Part shown: piece by piece, positions 51,814 through 63,156 of the stretch | Layout: each line of letters starts with the position of its first letter | Numbering within the stretch: the stretch's first letter is position 1 | DNA from: Periconia sp. R9002 | Lineage: Eukaryota > Ascomycota > Dothideomycetes > Pleosporales > Periconiaceae | Reading direction: 5' to 3' | Assembly (NCBI GenBank): GCA_023627715.1 | Contig: JAMAHW010000023.1 | Location: forward strand, 310,001-374,000 | DNA: 64,000 nucleotides | The notes under the pieces: model-generated | The model's input: only the letters and a program-made list of their open reading frames with translations | The model's database searches: none | Told to the model about the DNA's origin: nothing | Translations under genes and position numbers: made by a program

Positions 51814-53478
51814 TCAAGCCTCACCGCTGCTTTTGATTACGACTTTCCCCTTACCATCCTCACTCTCCTTCCTCGCGATCCCGGAACACTGTTGTTGTAA
51901 ACCCTTCCTCCCCCTCTCCTCAACGTTTATCATCATCGCTCTTTCGCCCAATTTCTGGATCTGCGGCAAAGCCATTAGCTCTAGCAGAGCAATATCGCCA
52001 TCCCGCTGGTGCGATCTATCCCAGTCGGTGTGTTTTCCTAATAGAAAACACAGCACGTTTGATTGAACTAACAGTTGTTCCCGCAGCTCTATATTCTCAC
52101 GCAGCAGTTGATTTTGGATTACCAAATCGTCGTTAAGAATATTAGACGTATCTGTGTACTGCGCTCTAACTTGCGTACTATGACGAAGATCGGAGTAAGA
52201 TAGCGCATTCTCTGGACCATCCTCTGACACCCTCCCCCCGGAAGTTTCAAATTCTTCCGGCGTCGTAACTTTGCTGTCGTCAAGCTCATTTGACTCGTCG
52301 CTATCGTCGTTCACTGGTGGGCGTTCATCAATTTCATCAAGATCTAGTTCCTGAGACTCCAAGTCCTGTTCATCTGACATAGTCTCTCGTGACTTCTTGT
52401 TCTTTCCCATCCACAATGCAATCGTGGCCAAAGTTCCAATCACCGTAGCCATTGATCCAACGAGTCCAGAAACAAATTGGACGATTTCGATGGCGGACCA
52501 CGAGGCGCTTGTGTCGCGCTCCGAACGATCAATCTTTGATCCGCCGTCCAATGCGTTGCTATACGATGTGTTTTGCTTCGGTATGTGGTGGGAGGGAATT
52601 TGCGTGGAGTGTCCACCAACTGAGGCAGCTGCTGAAGTAGAAGCAGAGCTCTCAACAGTGGAGGTGGGAGCATCGCGCGTGGTTCGCAAATTTCCATTGT
52701 TGGTAAGACCTACAATGATCCCACTTCCTGTTACTGGCTCCGAGGTTGATAGAGTCCATGGTATTTCTGAACGGCTCTGTGTGGTTCGTGATCGAGGAGG
52801 CAGCACACCTGACATATGCCTTGGCCATGTATATTTATTTTTGTGTTGTTGTTCAAATGAAGAGTCAACTGACATGCTGAACGAATTATTGCTGCTCTGA
52901 CTCAAAAGTCGTCGGACGAAGCGACTTCCATGTAAGTTGATGGTGCTCAACTTCCCAGAAGTAATTGTTTCACAACCGATGTCTTGAAATGTCCAAAAGA
53001 TCGTAGATTCTGAATCTCCACGCGCAATACCTTCTTGGTAGAATAGAGCTTTGTTGAGACACTTCAATTCCACACGTGTCCAGTTCCGACTAATTTCTTG
53101 CATGGACGCCAATGTGGAAGAAGAGTAGCCGTACATATTAGCCGTCAGTATAGGTAGGGGAATCAGGTCGAGATTTTTGACTTGATCATTTGCGACCTGA
53201 ACCATAGGCGTAACATCTCCTAATATGCTGGACGGCGCCAACATTGAGTAGTTAAGGCATGATGGAATGCATTTGTCAAGCTGAAAAGGGATTCCGCTGC
53301 ACCGATTCTCGAAAGTGACGTGAGTTGTATTAATTAGATCTCCAAAGGCTGCATAGTCGGTGGAATAATCTAGCTTCGTGCTATTCCATATAGTACCCCA
53401 CATATTAGTGAAGTCGTTTCCAGTGTAAGAAATTGCCAAGTTCAGACTAGCAGCGCTTTGGTGGAAAACGGTGTACAC
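51814..53478 (-). CDS. Single-pass membrane protein with extracellular Cys domain
   Basis: An open frame of about 554 codons. The first in-frame ATG within it is at 53403 (MWGTIWNS), but sequence before it is also protein-like, so a 5' exon with a signal peptide may be missing; a TAG lies in frame at about 53490. The N-terminal 350 residues look extracellular: several Asn-x-Ser/Thr sites, spaced cysteines (NRCSGIPF, KCIPSC, LKCLNK, GCETI) and a Ser/Thr-rich stem. One hydrophobic helix (IVQFVSGLVGSMATVIGTLATIALWMG) precedes a basic stop-transfer KNKKSR and an acidic cytosolic tail. The tail ends in a likely coiled coil (VIQNQLLRENIELREQL). The layout suggests a receptor or adhesion protein; I recognise no family. 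It is divergent from the 54282 gene. Confidence 0.6.
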   Translation of the reverse strand: MYTVFHQSAASLNLAISYTGNDFTNMWGTIWNSTKLDYSTDYAAFGDLINTTHVTFENRCSGIPFQLDKCIPSCLNYSMLAPSSILGDVTPMVQVANDQVKNLDLIPLPILTANMYGYSSSTLASMQEISRNWTRVELKCLNKALFYQEGIARGDSESTIFWTFQDIGCETITSGKLSTINLHGSRFVRRLLSQSSNNSFSMSVDSSFEQQHKNKYTWPRHMSGVLPPRSRTTQSRSEIPWTLSTSEPVTGSGIIVGLTNNGNLRTTRDAPTSTVESSASTSAAASVGGHSTQIPSHHIPKQNTSYSNALDGGSKIDRSERDTSASWSAIEIVQFVSGLVGSMATVIGTLATIALWMGKNKKSRETMSDEQDLESQELDLDEIDERPPVNDDSDESNELDDSKVTTPEEFETSGGRVSEDGPENALSYSDLRHSTQVRAQYTDTSNILNDDLVIQNQLLRENIELREQLLVQSNVLCFLLGKHTDWDRSHQRDGDIALLELMALPQIQKLGERAMMINVEERGRKGLQQQCSGIARKESEDGKGKVVIKSSGEA

Positions 53479-54281
53479 TTTTCGTTGCTACTGCAATGAT
53501 CGTGTCGGCGTGAAATGTGACTAAACATGCAAGTGGAATGAGATTCCACTTCATGAAGATACCTACTTTCCACCGTCAGCTTAAAAGCAAGTAGAGGACT
53601 TGCAAGGCCGCCGGAGAGGTAAGGCTGAAACACACAATCACCCGCTTGGTGTTATTGGCCCCCAGGGTCCAACCCTTGTCATCCTGTCAAGGGGCCTGTG
53701 GTTTTCAGCTGTCATAATCCTTGTAGAAACCTGCCACCAGCACGATTAAAGTTCATCCTGATATTTTGTCACCGCAAATATGCATCGAAACAGAAATATC
53801 ACCTGGTCAAGAATTGGCACTCAGATAGCTAGTTTTTGGTTGGCGCGGAGTGCTTGTTGTTTCGAGATATATTATTGTGACGTGACAAGGGGAGATATGG
53901 AGGTTGTCCGAACATGTTTGGAATTATCGCATAGGGACAGCTAAAATTAGAAACTAAGCTCGTGTCATATCGCCTATGTACGCCTGATAAAGAACCCTTA
54001 CGTGGCATGTGGCTGTAATTTGAATTGACTGTGGCGTCGTAGCAGCTAATCCATTGCTTTTGTTATACTGTATCGTATGCTTCCTTAATCCTGAGCCAAG
54101 TGATATTTCTGCTTTCGCCACCTCTCCAGCCTTGTAAGGGCGGTCACCTCAAGCAATACCGCCCTTAGCAATGTAACACAACATCAACCAGACAAGGAAG
54201 ATGCAACAGTCATAGCATCTAAATGTCTGTTTCTAATGCGATAGACAAGAATTCATAAATGACCGCAGCGTCCGGAGCGTC
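53479..54281. other. Divergent intergenic region with hairpin
   Basis: It likely contains the missing 5' exon(s) of the single-pass membrane protein: a hydrophobic open segment (VIVCFSLTSPAALQVLYLLLS) lies at about 53575-53660 on the minus strand. A perfect 10-bp hairpin, TAAGGGCGGT (54135-54144) and ACCGCCCTTA (54158-54167), lies about 120 bp before the next gene; function unknown. Confidence 0.4.
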
Positions 54282-55157
54282 ATGTTCTCCTCAGGTAGCA
54301 TACATTCTAAATTATCGCCCATGTTTTCAACACAGTCTACGCACGAAGCACGGTCAATACCTACCACTTGCTATGTTGATCCAATCACAGACATCAGTGG
54401 TATTGGTAATCGCCTCGCATCTATAATCCCGACTTTTATTTCCCTGGTCCTGACTCTCATTTGGAGCTATGTGCGCCTCGACCCATCTCGCAAGGAACTT
54501 CGCGACTGTCTACAAAATACGCTTTTGTTCCTCAACGCTCTGCAAATTATCTCCGCAATCGTTGTCCTCAGCACCCTTTGGCAAGTCCGACACGAGCTCG
54601 ACTTTTTTCACATGCGCTTCGGCCTCGACCTCGCCGGTTTCGCTGCATGGGCTTCAGTCTTCACTTCTCTAGCGTATCCGGGGTATACACGAAAATGCCT
54701 CCTCGTTGTACCGCTTCTTATCGTTTTTCTTGTACTGGGAATTCTGGTCACTATAAATACTGTGCATGTACTGAAAGTCGCAGCCACGGACATGGGCTGT
54801 ATGCCGCTCAAGTATTATTACTGGTATAAAGCTGGCATCATCGCTATCGTGACTATCATGGCAAAGATGTTCTTGTTTTTCGGGTTCTTCAACAATCCAA
54901 ATTCAGGATCGAGTTATGATGTCTCGAAATGGAAGACGAGGTGGGTGTTGCTTGCACTAATCGTACCAGTTCTAGGTACGATCTTGGAGGCGATGTGGCA
55001 TTTCATGGACTACAGTGATCTGAAATACTTGTTGAAAGATTCAGAAGACGCATGGTCATTTGCGCAGAGATTACAGATCGGGCTGGTCTTTGGGGGCGTA
55101 TCATTGTCTTTATGGACGGGAATGGAAGTGGATGCTATCTTCCTTTCCACTTCTTGA
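54282..55157 (+). CDS. Polytopic membrane protein, seven helices, unnamed family
   Basis: A single exon encodes 291 residues with about seven hydrophobic helices, e.g. IIPTFISLVLTLIWS, LLFLNALQIISAIVVLSTL, LVVPLLIVFLVLGILVTI and WVLLALIVPVLGTILEAMW. The start of the membrane part, CYVDPITDISGIGNRLAS, matches the CxxxPDIxGIGVR motif I associate with a widespread uncharacterised family of fungal membrane proteins. There is no signal peptide; the N-terminal 28 residues are polar. Conserved sites inside are few. Gene copies are often found in variable parts of ascomycete genomes. No function can be assigned; transport or sensing is possible. Confidence 0.72.
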   Translation: MFSSGSIHSKLSPMFSTQSTHEARSIPTTCYVDPITDISGIGNRLASIIPTFISLVLTLIWSYVRLDPSRKELRDCLQNTLLFLNALQIISAIVVLSTLWQVRHELDFFHMRFGLDLAGFAAWASVFTSLAYPGYTRKCLLVVPLLIVFLVLGILVTINTVHVLKVAATDMGCMPLKYYYWYKAGIIAIVTIMAKMFLFFGFFNNPNSGSSYDVSKWKTRWVLLALIVPVLGTILEAMWHFMDYSDLKYLLKDSEDAWSFAQRLQIGLVFGGVSLSLWTGMEVDAIFLSTS

Positions 55158-55854
55158 GACAGAGAACAGCTCAGTATTGCCAGCTGTTGCGTTGATATAT
55201 TACATCTCCTTCCTCGGGGTCTTGTTTAATAGGAAAGTGCTTGCCATTCTATGAACAGAAAAGAGGGATGCCTCGTTAGCAGGGTAAATGATATTTATCT
55301 TTCCTACACGATCGCGCATACAATCATGCTAGAACATTGACAGCGTGGAAAAGAAACAGGCACTAATAGACGCATACTACTTACACCAACCAGAGTTAAG
55401 AAGACATCACATTACCAGTGTGTTCGTGGTAACACGTTACATGCGCGATCAGTGCTCCAACTTCCAATCAACCAACACTGAACAGAGAAACGCAATTCCT
55501 AGGTTAACTGGGTTATTAGAATGATAATAGGATGGCGGCTAGAATGTTCTATTAATTTTGAGGGCCGCGTCATCAGAGTTGATGCCCGACAATGATTTGC
55601 TCGTCTCTTTCGCCTAAATAACTTCAAGTGATCGATACCCAGGGTAGCGATACTCTGTGAGGATCAAATTCAAATTCATAACTTCAAGTGCTCTGCATTC
55701 TACCTTCCGGCCATGCACGTCTTCGATCGTGGGTCCCCCTTTCTATGCAGATTTGCTGTAAATAGCTTGGGTAAAATCAGGTCTGTCCTGTTGTTTCGCC
55801 AGGCCGAAAACCCCGATGCATCCGAAGGAAAGGAAGAATCATGCCAACCAACGC
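55158..55854. other. Intergenic region with a 13-bp direct repeat
   Basis: No gene. ATAACTTCAAGTG occurs at 55618-55630 and 55678-55690, exactly 60 bp apart. These copies lie 165-240 bp beyond the 3' end of the BCS1-like gene. Confidence 0.5.
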
Positions 55855-57411
55855 TCATTTGATGCCAGTGAAGGATTCAATATCGTCTTCACTCGATCTA
55901 CCACTCTCCAAATTCAGAATCTCAGCATGTTTTCTTCTCTTCTCCTTCGCCTCCACCCAGTCCCTAATCCAGCCACCAATGTCCTCAACCGCCGTTTGAG
56001 GGTTGCTTTTCTCCAACAAAAATCCCTGCAGTTCAGCAGGCGTCAAAGTGTCGAGCGGAACTTTTTCGGCAAACTGTCGACTTAGCTCGGTGACCTCGTT
56101 CGAAACGGTGTCTTCCTTGTCGTCCTTGTAAATTCGCATGAAAATAGACTGTACTACAGTACTGTTGGCGTAACCGAACAATACTCGCTTATCTACACGA
56201 CCAGAGCGGATAAGAGCCTCATCAAGAGATTCAGGGGAGTTGGTGGTCATGATTAGAATTACTCCATCGGGGATGGAGTCAATGGCGCTCAGCAGTCCAG
56301 CGAGTGAGACCGGGTTTTCGCTGACCTTATCCTTCTTATCAACCTTTGCCATGCTCTTGCGTTTGATGTTTGCTGTGTCAATGTCCTCCAGGAGCAGGAT
56401 ATCACCTTTTCCTGGCCGTTTGAATAGTGGCTGTAGGAGTGACTCGTTTGTAATTCGACCAAGCGTGACCTCGTATAATTTGCCGCGTGTGATGCCTGCG
56501 CATGCCAGAGCAAACGAGGACTTTCCTGTTCCTGGTGGACCAAAGAGGAGGTACCCCCGCTTGTAACGTATTCCCCGACGCTGGTAGAACTTGTGTCGAT
56601 CTGGTTCGATGAACTGGCTGATGTCATCCAATATGTCCGCCTTTGTCGCGGGGTCGAGCTCCACTGTATTCATGGGTCGGGTTGTGTACGCTTCGAAGGT
56701 CCATTCTAAGGTTAGGCTGTAGCGGTCAGGAAGCATGGGACGGCCTACTAGAGTCATGGCAAAACTTGTCGCTTTGATTCGATGGTCCGATGCCTCCTTC
56801 ATAAACTCCTCGAGAATCCTGGACCAACCAAGCGATATGACCTTGAGTTGGTCCATAGACTGGCGTTGTTCTTCCGAAGTATACCTGCGCCTAGGATCTT
56901 CAATGGGTCGGGATGGATTTTTCTTCTGTTGGAAGATTAAGATGTGGCCTTTGTAGACGAGCCAAGAAGTCGTTAGACTGGTCTCTGTATCGAACGAGAA
57001 TTTGATATCGCCCGTCGTTACATCAACATTGGAGGCAGAGTCTTTCAATCTAATGTGGCGGGCTGCTGCTCCTAGAGTGCGGGCATCCTGCTGGCTCAGC
57101 CAGTAGCGTATGTTGACAGCGCTCGGATGATTCGCGGATAAGGTGATGCTTGATGTCAACGTAGTGATGATATGCGGCTGGATATAATCCCACAGCTTCT
57201 TGAGGCCGTAGAGTGCGCCGAGAGCGACGACCGACTTGCTAACCATGGGATAGGGATCTTTTCCGTTATACCTCAGGAAGATACCCTGTATGACCTTGAC
57301 GATAGGCACCAGCGCTTGTGGAACACCTGGGGGCACAGTTGCTTGGACGGCAAAATCCATAAATGATGAGTGCGGGCTTAACCCAAGGGCAAATGTAGTG
57401 GCCATTGCCAT
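55855..57411 (-). CDS. BCS1-like AAA ATPase
   Basis: A single exon encodes 518 residues. The N-terminal 50-60 residues contain a hydrophobic segment (SKSVVALGALYGLKKLWDYI), the place of the BCS1 membrane anchor. The BCS1-specific domain follows (ILIFQQKKNPSRP, then WSRILEEFMKEA, LVGRPMLPDRYSLTLEW). The AAA core has Walker A GPPGTGKSS near residue 294, Walker B ILLLEDIDTA, sensor TTNSPESLDEALIRSGRVDKRVLFG. True Bcs1 inserts the Rieske protein into mitochondrial complex III. Here the very divergent, intronless copy in an accessory region is more likely one of the expanded BCS1-like paralogues of fungi, some of which act in incompatibility reactions. The gene is intact; no targeting signal is certain. 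Confidence 0.88.
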   Translation of the reverse strand: MAMATTFALGLSPHSSFMDFAVQATVPPGVPQALVPIVKVIQGIFLRYNGKDPYPMVSKSVVALGALYGLKKLWDYIQPHIITTLTSSITLSANHPSAVNIRYWLSQQDARTLGAAARHIRLKDSASNVDVTTGDIKFSFDTETSLTTSWLVYKGHILIFQQKKNPSRPIEDPRRRYTSEEQRQSMDQLKVISLGWSRILEEFMKEASDHRIKATSFAMTLVGRPMLPDRYSLTLEWTFEAYTTRPMNTVELDPATKADILDDISQFIEPDRHKFYQRRGIRYKRGYLLFGPPGTGKSSFALACAGITRGKLYEVTLGRITNESLLQPLFKRPGKGDILLLEDIDTANIKRKSMAKVDKKDKVSENPVSLAGLLSAIDSIPDGVILIMTTNSPESLDEALIRSGRVDKRVLFGYANSTVVQSIFMRIYKDDKEDTVSNEVTELSRQFAEKVPLDTLTPAELQGFLLEKSNPQTAVEDIGGWIRDWVEAKEKRRKHAEILNLESGRSSEDDIESFTGIK

Positions 57412-58630
57412 TTTGGTAGGTTAAAGACGTGCAGGCAAGAGAATACGTGATTTTGTGAAGTCGAGCCTGGTAGGTGGGATCGTTGCACGGCGTTAAATTG
57501 CTGATTTAGGCAAACACTTTGCTTGGCAGTATGTCATTGGCGCACAGCCACAGCCCAACGAGAAGCAAACCTGTATTCCTCCCGTTAGAGCTATCTTGTT
57601 TATTATAATAAGAGAAGTAGATTTACCTTATACCGTATCATTTTTCAAAACTCTGTGCAATAGTTGGCTGCAAGATGGGTGTGATCAATGATGATATCAA
57701 TTCAATTGATTGATAATCGGGTTTGAACTCGCTTGCTTGTATCACGCCGCCTTGCTCTACATTTTCGGGTTTGTATAATATCAGATTGTGATTGGGCCCA
57801 GTGTAGCTGTCGTTTTAAATTCCAATTTTCGCAAATGCATACATGTAGTATGCTTAGTCCTAGAGTGATATAATAGGTAATCTAGGTTTGGAAGTGCCAC
57901 GCGGGCGTCCTCGAACTACAACGTACTTAGAAATGCCCTGCGTCATACCTAGAATAGGGAGTGTTTGGGCATCTATTCATCCAGGTAGGTAAGATTGAAG
58001 GGATAGCGGTATGGATGAACATGGAGATCGACTAATTCCTAAATTTTTTTTATACCAGGTTATAACCTTTATCAGTCCGTCGTTTTAATTTTCAGGAGGC
58101 TGGTTGTTTCATATGCACTGTGTACGCATATCCTCCATTCTCAGAGTCCCACGTGGATGACCAGTGAGGACATCCCAATATAGTATTTCGTGCACGTAAT
58201 GTACAGCCTAAGAATTGTACTTCCAATGTGTGAGAACCCTGTGGATATAGTATACGAGCTCGGAGAGCATGCAGTATGACAATCATGTCGAGTTACACGA
58301 TTCCATTGAGTCACAACTTCTCTGGCTTTCATTCGCTTGAGGCTTTACCGCTAGGTAATTCTTGTGTTTTGAGGTACGTTACATTCTAAGTTGTCAAGAC
58401 TTGAACTCCCCAACTCAAAGCTTTGACTGTATGAATGTTGTCTCCTCCATTGCTTGAATTACACGTAAACACTGACACAAGGAATTTTAGCCTTTACACT
58501 GCTACATCATCCCTGGCCAACATCCTACTCTTGTATAAAGCTTACATCCATGAAGTGATTTCCGGTTCAGAACTCTACTCACCATTCTTTTCGAACTCTT
58601 GCCACCATTGATAACAGTCCGTTTCTGCCC
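57412..58630. other. Gene-free 1.2 kb
   Basis: Contains the BCS1-like gene's promoter and the 5' flank of the kinase remnant. No gene is seen; short frames lack motifs. AT-rich with several TATA-like words. Confidence 0.5.
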
Positions 58631-59955
58631 ATGACAACATCTTCTAAAACTTACGGAAGGGAGATATTGAGCAGAATTTTACCTAACATGGCGCAGTCTG
58701 ACTCTGTCACCCTGAAAGTTGAAGAGAATCCATTCTCCGCGAAAATGGAACCAGTCTTCTAATACGAACGACAAGGCTACCACCCGGTCCATCTCAACGA
58801 CGTGATAAACAAGAGGTACAAAGTAATTTACAAACTTGGTCACGACTCGCTCTCCACGTTCTGGCTCTGTAGCGATATAAGCTCTCAAACACCGGAATAC
58901 GTCGCAGTCAAGATACGAACAGCAAGATTCTCTAGGGATGACTTCATCGGTGAATTGCACGCCAGGGAGATCGCTGCTGCTTCTGAGAATAAGAAGATTT
59001 TCAGTGGACATATCTTCACATACATCGACGCTTTTACAATTGATGGACCAAATGGACACCATCAGGTATACGTGTTCCAATGTAGGAAGGCGGTTGATAA
59101 TCATTGTGAGAAAGGCTGAAGTAAATGAAGCAGCCCGTTAGACGGATCATATAGGTTGACTCCTCTATGAAATCTCTCTCCCAGTTAACAGGCTCAACCA
59201 AGTATCGTGGAACAGATGCCTGTTCGTGCGAGTCTTCAACTTCCACCATTTGGGAGTACCCAGAAGTTTGAGGACATCATGTTCGGACTTTCCGTCTAAT
59301 CTAAAAACAGGCATCACGATATTCGCGGGTCGTAAATCTTGTAGTCAATCATGTCAGCTCTGAAATTTATGATAGAACGAGCTTGATTAAATGGAGAAAA
59401 TTATGACATGCTTACCGCCATGACAGAGATTTTCTTCATTGATTACGGCTAAAGCTCGTGTTGCTTCAAAACACATGTTCCGTAGAGTCAAAGCGTGAAC
59501 ATCCTCATTTGCAATTGAATGCAACCATAGCACGGAAGGGCCAAAGACCGGGTACATCTATAGCGTACAGGTGTCCCGAGCAAGTCACACGATTACCGTT
59601 TGGCAAGGAAAGTGACTTGTGGGCTCTAGGCTGTACGCTTTTCGAGTTACGCTTCGGATTCCAGCTGTTCGAGACAAAAGGAAAGGGGCCGGCGGAGCTC
59701 CTCAGCCATACCCAGAAGCTTCAAGAGTTCTCTGCAAGCATCGATCATGATGAGAACTCCATGTATGAAGTAATTTCTCGAATGATATCTGAGAGCAAGC
59801 ATCACGCCGCACAATCCTTCGGTGAGATTAAGCAAGATGAACTCTTGGTCTTTGCGGATCTTCTTTCAAGACTATTGAAGGTTGAACCGACGGAGCGGAT
59901 TTCGGCGAGTGAAGCAATGAAACATCAGTGGTTTGGCCATTATCATGGACGATAA
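58631..59955 (+). pseudogene. SRPK-like protein kinase pseudogene
   Basis: A kinase gene with several stops in its reading frame. From ATG 58631, one frame gives EENPF and then a TAA at 58760. It goes on with YERQGYHPVHLND and NKRYKVIYKLGHDSLSTFWLCSD (glycine loop), VAVKI (ATP-binding Lys) and a TGA near 59117. The same frame holds HHDIRGS for the catalytic loop near 59312 (with a stop at 59333) and IDYG near 59438, then TAA at 59450. In a shifted frame the C-lobe continues: GTSIAYRCPEQV, ESDLWALGCTLFELRFG and EPTERISASEAMKHQWF, up to 59955. The catalytic loop lacks the usual HGD/HRD form and stops interrupt both lobes, so it is decayed. Intact relatives (SR-protein kinases) phosphorylate splicing factors. 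Confidence 0.8.
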
Positions 59956-60749
59956 TACACCTATGCAAACTAGATAGATTTACAGTTTCTCTGTTACTGT
60001 ACGCACCTGAATTGTCTGTAATATTGTCGTCATGTGCAGACATCATAGGCATCTATTTTTTCCAATGAGTCCTAGTCCAAGTTTTTCGTCTTCTAGAACT
60101 CATGATACACTATATTATATGAATGCTCTACCTGACAAATAGTTGCCTGCGCGCACGTCCTAGCTACTAATATTATCTGTGAATTCTTCTAACTGTTGTC
60201 AATACCCTGAGTAAATGTATGGATTCATTTGCGAAGAGAAGAGTATTTTGACTAGGTTATGTTCTTTCTTTGATTGAAGATTTGGAGATCTTCACGTATT
60301 TATTAGAGTAGTAATCAAGGTCTTTCAACTAACTCTCCTTCATGACAGATAGTGGGTACACTGTGAAGATCTCTTGATTTCAAGAAACTAATGCTACCTC
60401 ACATTCATTTGCGCTAGTAAGCTCAAGTTCACCCTTCCATTCATTGTAGTCACAATTTTCTAGTTTACCGAATATTTTTGGCGAGTCGATGAGCACGTAT
60501 GCAGCTTCCGACAGCACCTTCTGTTGCCCCATAGGAATATCGCGAGTACAAATTAGTCAAATGTAAATAGGGTGGTTACAGTACATCTTCAGTATCTTGA
60601 AACGCCACGCCAAGTGGTGTCTCAATAACAGACGACTCTGTACCTGGAGTTCACCATACACGATATATTCCCCCCCATCGAGGGTTTTCGTCCAGCTCTT
60701 AGTAGACATGGTACGTGTTGGGGCATTCCCATCCTTTCCAGTGACGGCT
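59956..60749. other. Intergenic region with repeat copy B
   Basis: Between the kinase remnant and the 784-residue membrane protein (convergent 3' ends). It includes introner-like copy B (60536-60659). No gene is seen. Confidence 0.5.
60536..60659 (-). repeat. Introner-like repeat, copy B
   Basis: On the minus strand it begins GTATGGTGAACTCC and parallels copy A to the end (TCGCGATATTCC) with about three quarters identity by eye and few gaps. The GACACCAC/GTGGCGT hairpin is closed by TTGA/TCAA, compensatory to TCGA/TCGA in copy A. The 3' end carries TTCC instead of an AG acceptor, and no coding sequence flanks it, so this copy is not a recognisable intron. Confidence 0.7.
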
Positions 60750-63156
60750 TCAATATGCCCGGTTGCACTCAATCTTTCTCAAACCTCTTGCCTTCACGTC
60801 CCGGTCATTTGCAAACACCAGTTGTACCTCATCCTGCTGATTAACACGAATTCCCACGCTCTCCCCCAAAGTTTCCATAGAGTCTATACCAACAGATGCG
60901 TGACCCAGATGATCTGGCTTCGGGGATCCTAGAGCCAAAGCGATGATATCAACGGGTGAGTTCCATGCAGTTGAAGTATGTCCAGTGCGGATAGTGTAGG
61001 CTATGTAGATGATGACAATCACGCAGTAGGCGGTGATGACCAACACGGAGAGGATATCTGAAACGGATGTATTTCCGTACCGATACCCGTACGCGATTTC
61101 AACAACTTCATGCGTGTTGATTAATATTACACCATTCTTCTCAGAAGGGATGGAAATGGGGATATTGGAAATTGCCTCTGCAACAATACACCCTAAAACC
61201 ATTGGGAATGCATTATATTTCTGTTCGGCGATTTTCTTGTGAACATTGGCTTCGCGGAGCGGAGAATCACTTGATAAGTTCAAAGTGATCATTTCAATGT
61301 TTCGATTTCGGTCTAAATCCGAGACCTGCGAACCCAGATTTGTTTGTACTACATGTCGTCCATTGTCGGTGAATGCCAGAGACGTAGAAGCTAACATCCA
61401 TTGCGGCTGAACATTGCAGGTCCTGACTACGGCTTCCTGATGTATATTTTCCTTTGTGATTGTGACGTTTTTGGTGCTGTTTTGAGGTGACACAAATATG
61501 CCAACCAATGAGGTCGATTCGGATCGGGGGAGGGGGGAGGGCAGCCAAATAGGGGGGCTGAAACGAAATCCAGGGGCGGTCTCATTAGCAACCGAATTTG
61601 AATAATTGGAGCTAAATAGGCGATGAAAAAGGTCCGCCTCTGTAATGAGCAAATCGTCGTGTTTCTCATTATCTTCACCATATGGAACTTTGTTGTGCTT
61701 TGCTATGTATTCATATTTGAATATTTTGCAAGTGACGTGTACTGCTGGCTGTGGCATCATTTCGACAGACCAGACAGAGCCATATCTTTCTGCAGATTGT
61801 TCCCTCAATTTGGAGCAGACAGAAGGATCGGTGGCCATGCACAAGGAAGAGGCGGTGAGCACTGTAGGCATTAGCACAGAATACATGGGCTCGTGTCTCA
61901 AGTCGGTTTCTGAGTCTAGGTCTCCCAGATCATCACCGTGAATGAGGTGACTGTTGCGCCATTCCGAAGACAAGATAGGCCTCCCTTTCGTGTACGGCAG
62001 ACTTAAGTTATTAGTCTGCTCCGGTCTCCCGGACTTGATGATGTGCAATAGTCTTCGAGCACCTGAATCTGACTGCTTAGCGCCCGACAGGCTTTCGTAC
62101 ACCAGGCTGTTGTACGTAATATCGAAGGATCCGGCTTCTGGAAGATGGGTCCAGCCAATCACCTGTGGCAGATTCGTGAAAGTTTCTGTGTCACTATATA
62201 AGTATTATTACCACTGTTTCTCGAGAACTTGGCAAAGATACTTACAAGGTGAGCCGAGTCCCATGCGTCAAAGGTCTGCTCTCGTTTATCGTGGATGGGA
62301 AGGTTGTCGGGTCGGTGTACATAGTCTTTGCCCAATTTTTATATGGCGTGTTTGGGCGCGGTATCATTAGCACTGCCGCGGATGGTCCAACGAGTGCGCT
62401 TAATAGTAGAAGTATCACAAACGTAGATAGGAAAAGTACTTTGCGCCATCCGTAGAACCCTCGTGCTCGAATACTGGCCCAAAAATCTAAAGACCACAGG
62501 TAAGACAATTGCATTGTTCGCGGAACGCCAGAAAGGACACCCAATGGCACATAGCCGTTCAATGCGAGCGATCGGATGATGTAGAGACTAACGTCCGCAA
62601 TCGAAGCCTGCATCAGCAATTCGTGAAACTTCGCCACGAACTGTAAAAGCGTGGCTGACCCGAAATGGCCGCCAACCCAGTATTTGGACCAGAAAAGCAC
62701 AAGTAGTGTCATTGCACCGATTAATGGAAGAAGGTGGAGGAAGCTGTGCAAGACGGCCATAGTTCGACTTTGATGTATTGCGATTTTGCGATGCTCAGTT
62801 TTGGACTTCCAGGCAAGGAACGAATAAGGCAAAAGGCCAAGGATCTGTAATCGAAGCTGGCGTAAAATTGAAATCGCCCTCAAGGAGTACACACTTGGTG
62901 TGGAATCTTTGCCGCCCTCATTTTCTGTTTCCGTCCCCATTGCATGCTGCCTGATTGACGGAAACGGGTATCTTATGTGATCGAAAAATCTACGCCACTG
63001 CGTTTTTCGAGACCGATTCTCTCGATAACTTCGAGCATTGGCGTTTGGCTGTTGACCTGGACCCGGTTTCTGATCTTCAAAAGGGGTTGAAGGCTCCAAC
63101 ACAGACTCGCTTGAAAGAGCTTCAGAGGTTTCATGAAATTGTACCTCTGTCTTCAT
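60750..63156 (-). CDS. Large multi-pass membrane protein, unnamed family
   Basis: Exons 62246-63156 and 60750-62193 (complement) encode 784 residues. The intron 62194-62245 (GTAAGT, acceptor TATAG) is the choice that keeps the frame and adds TFDTETFTNLPQ. The start is ATG 63156 (MKTEVQFH). The polar N-terminus has about 130 residues. It is followed by helices AVLHSFLHLLPLIGAMTLLVLFW and a re-entrant segment (SLYIIRSLALNGYVPLGVLSG), then KVLFLSTFVILLLLSALVGPSAAVLMIPRP. A large extracytosolic domain with several Asn-x-Ser/Thr sites runs to about residue 670. The last helix (ILSVLVITAYCVIVIIYIAYTI) precedes a cytosolic tail. The GPSAAVLMIP motif recurs in an uncharacterised group of fungal membrane proteins. 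Function unknown; surface location is inferred. Confidence 0.72.
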
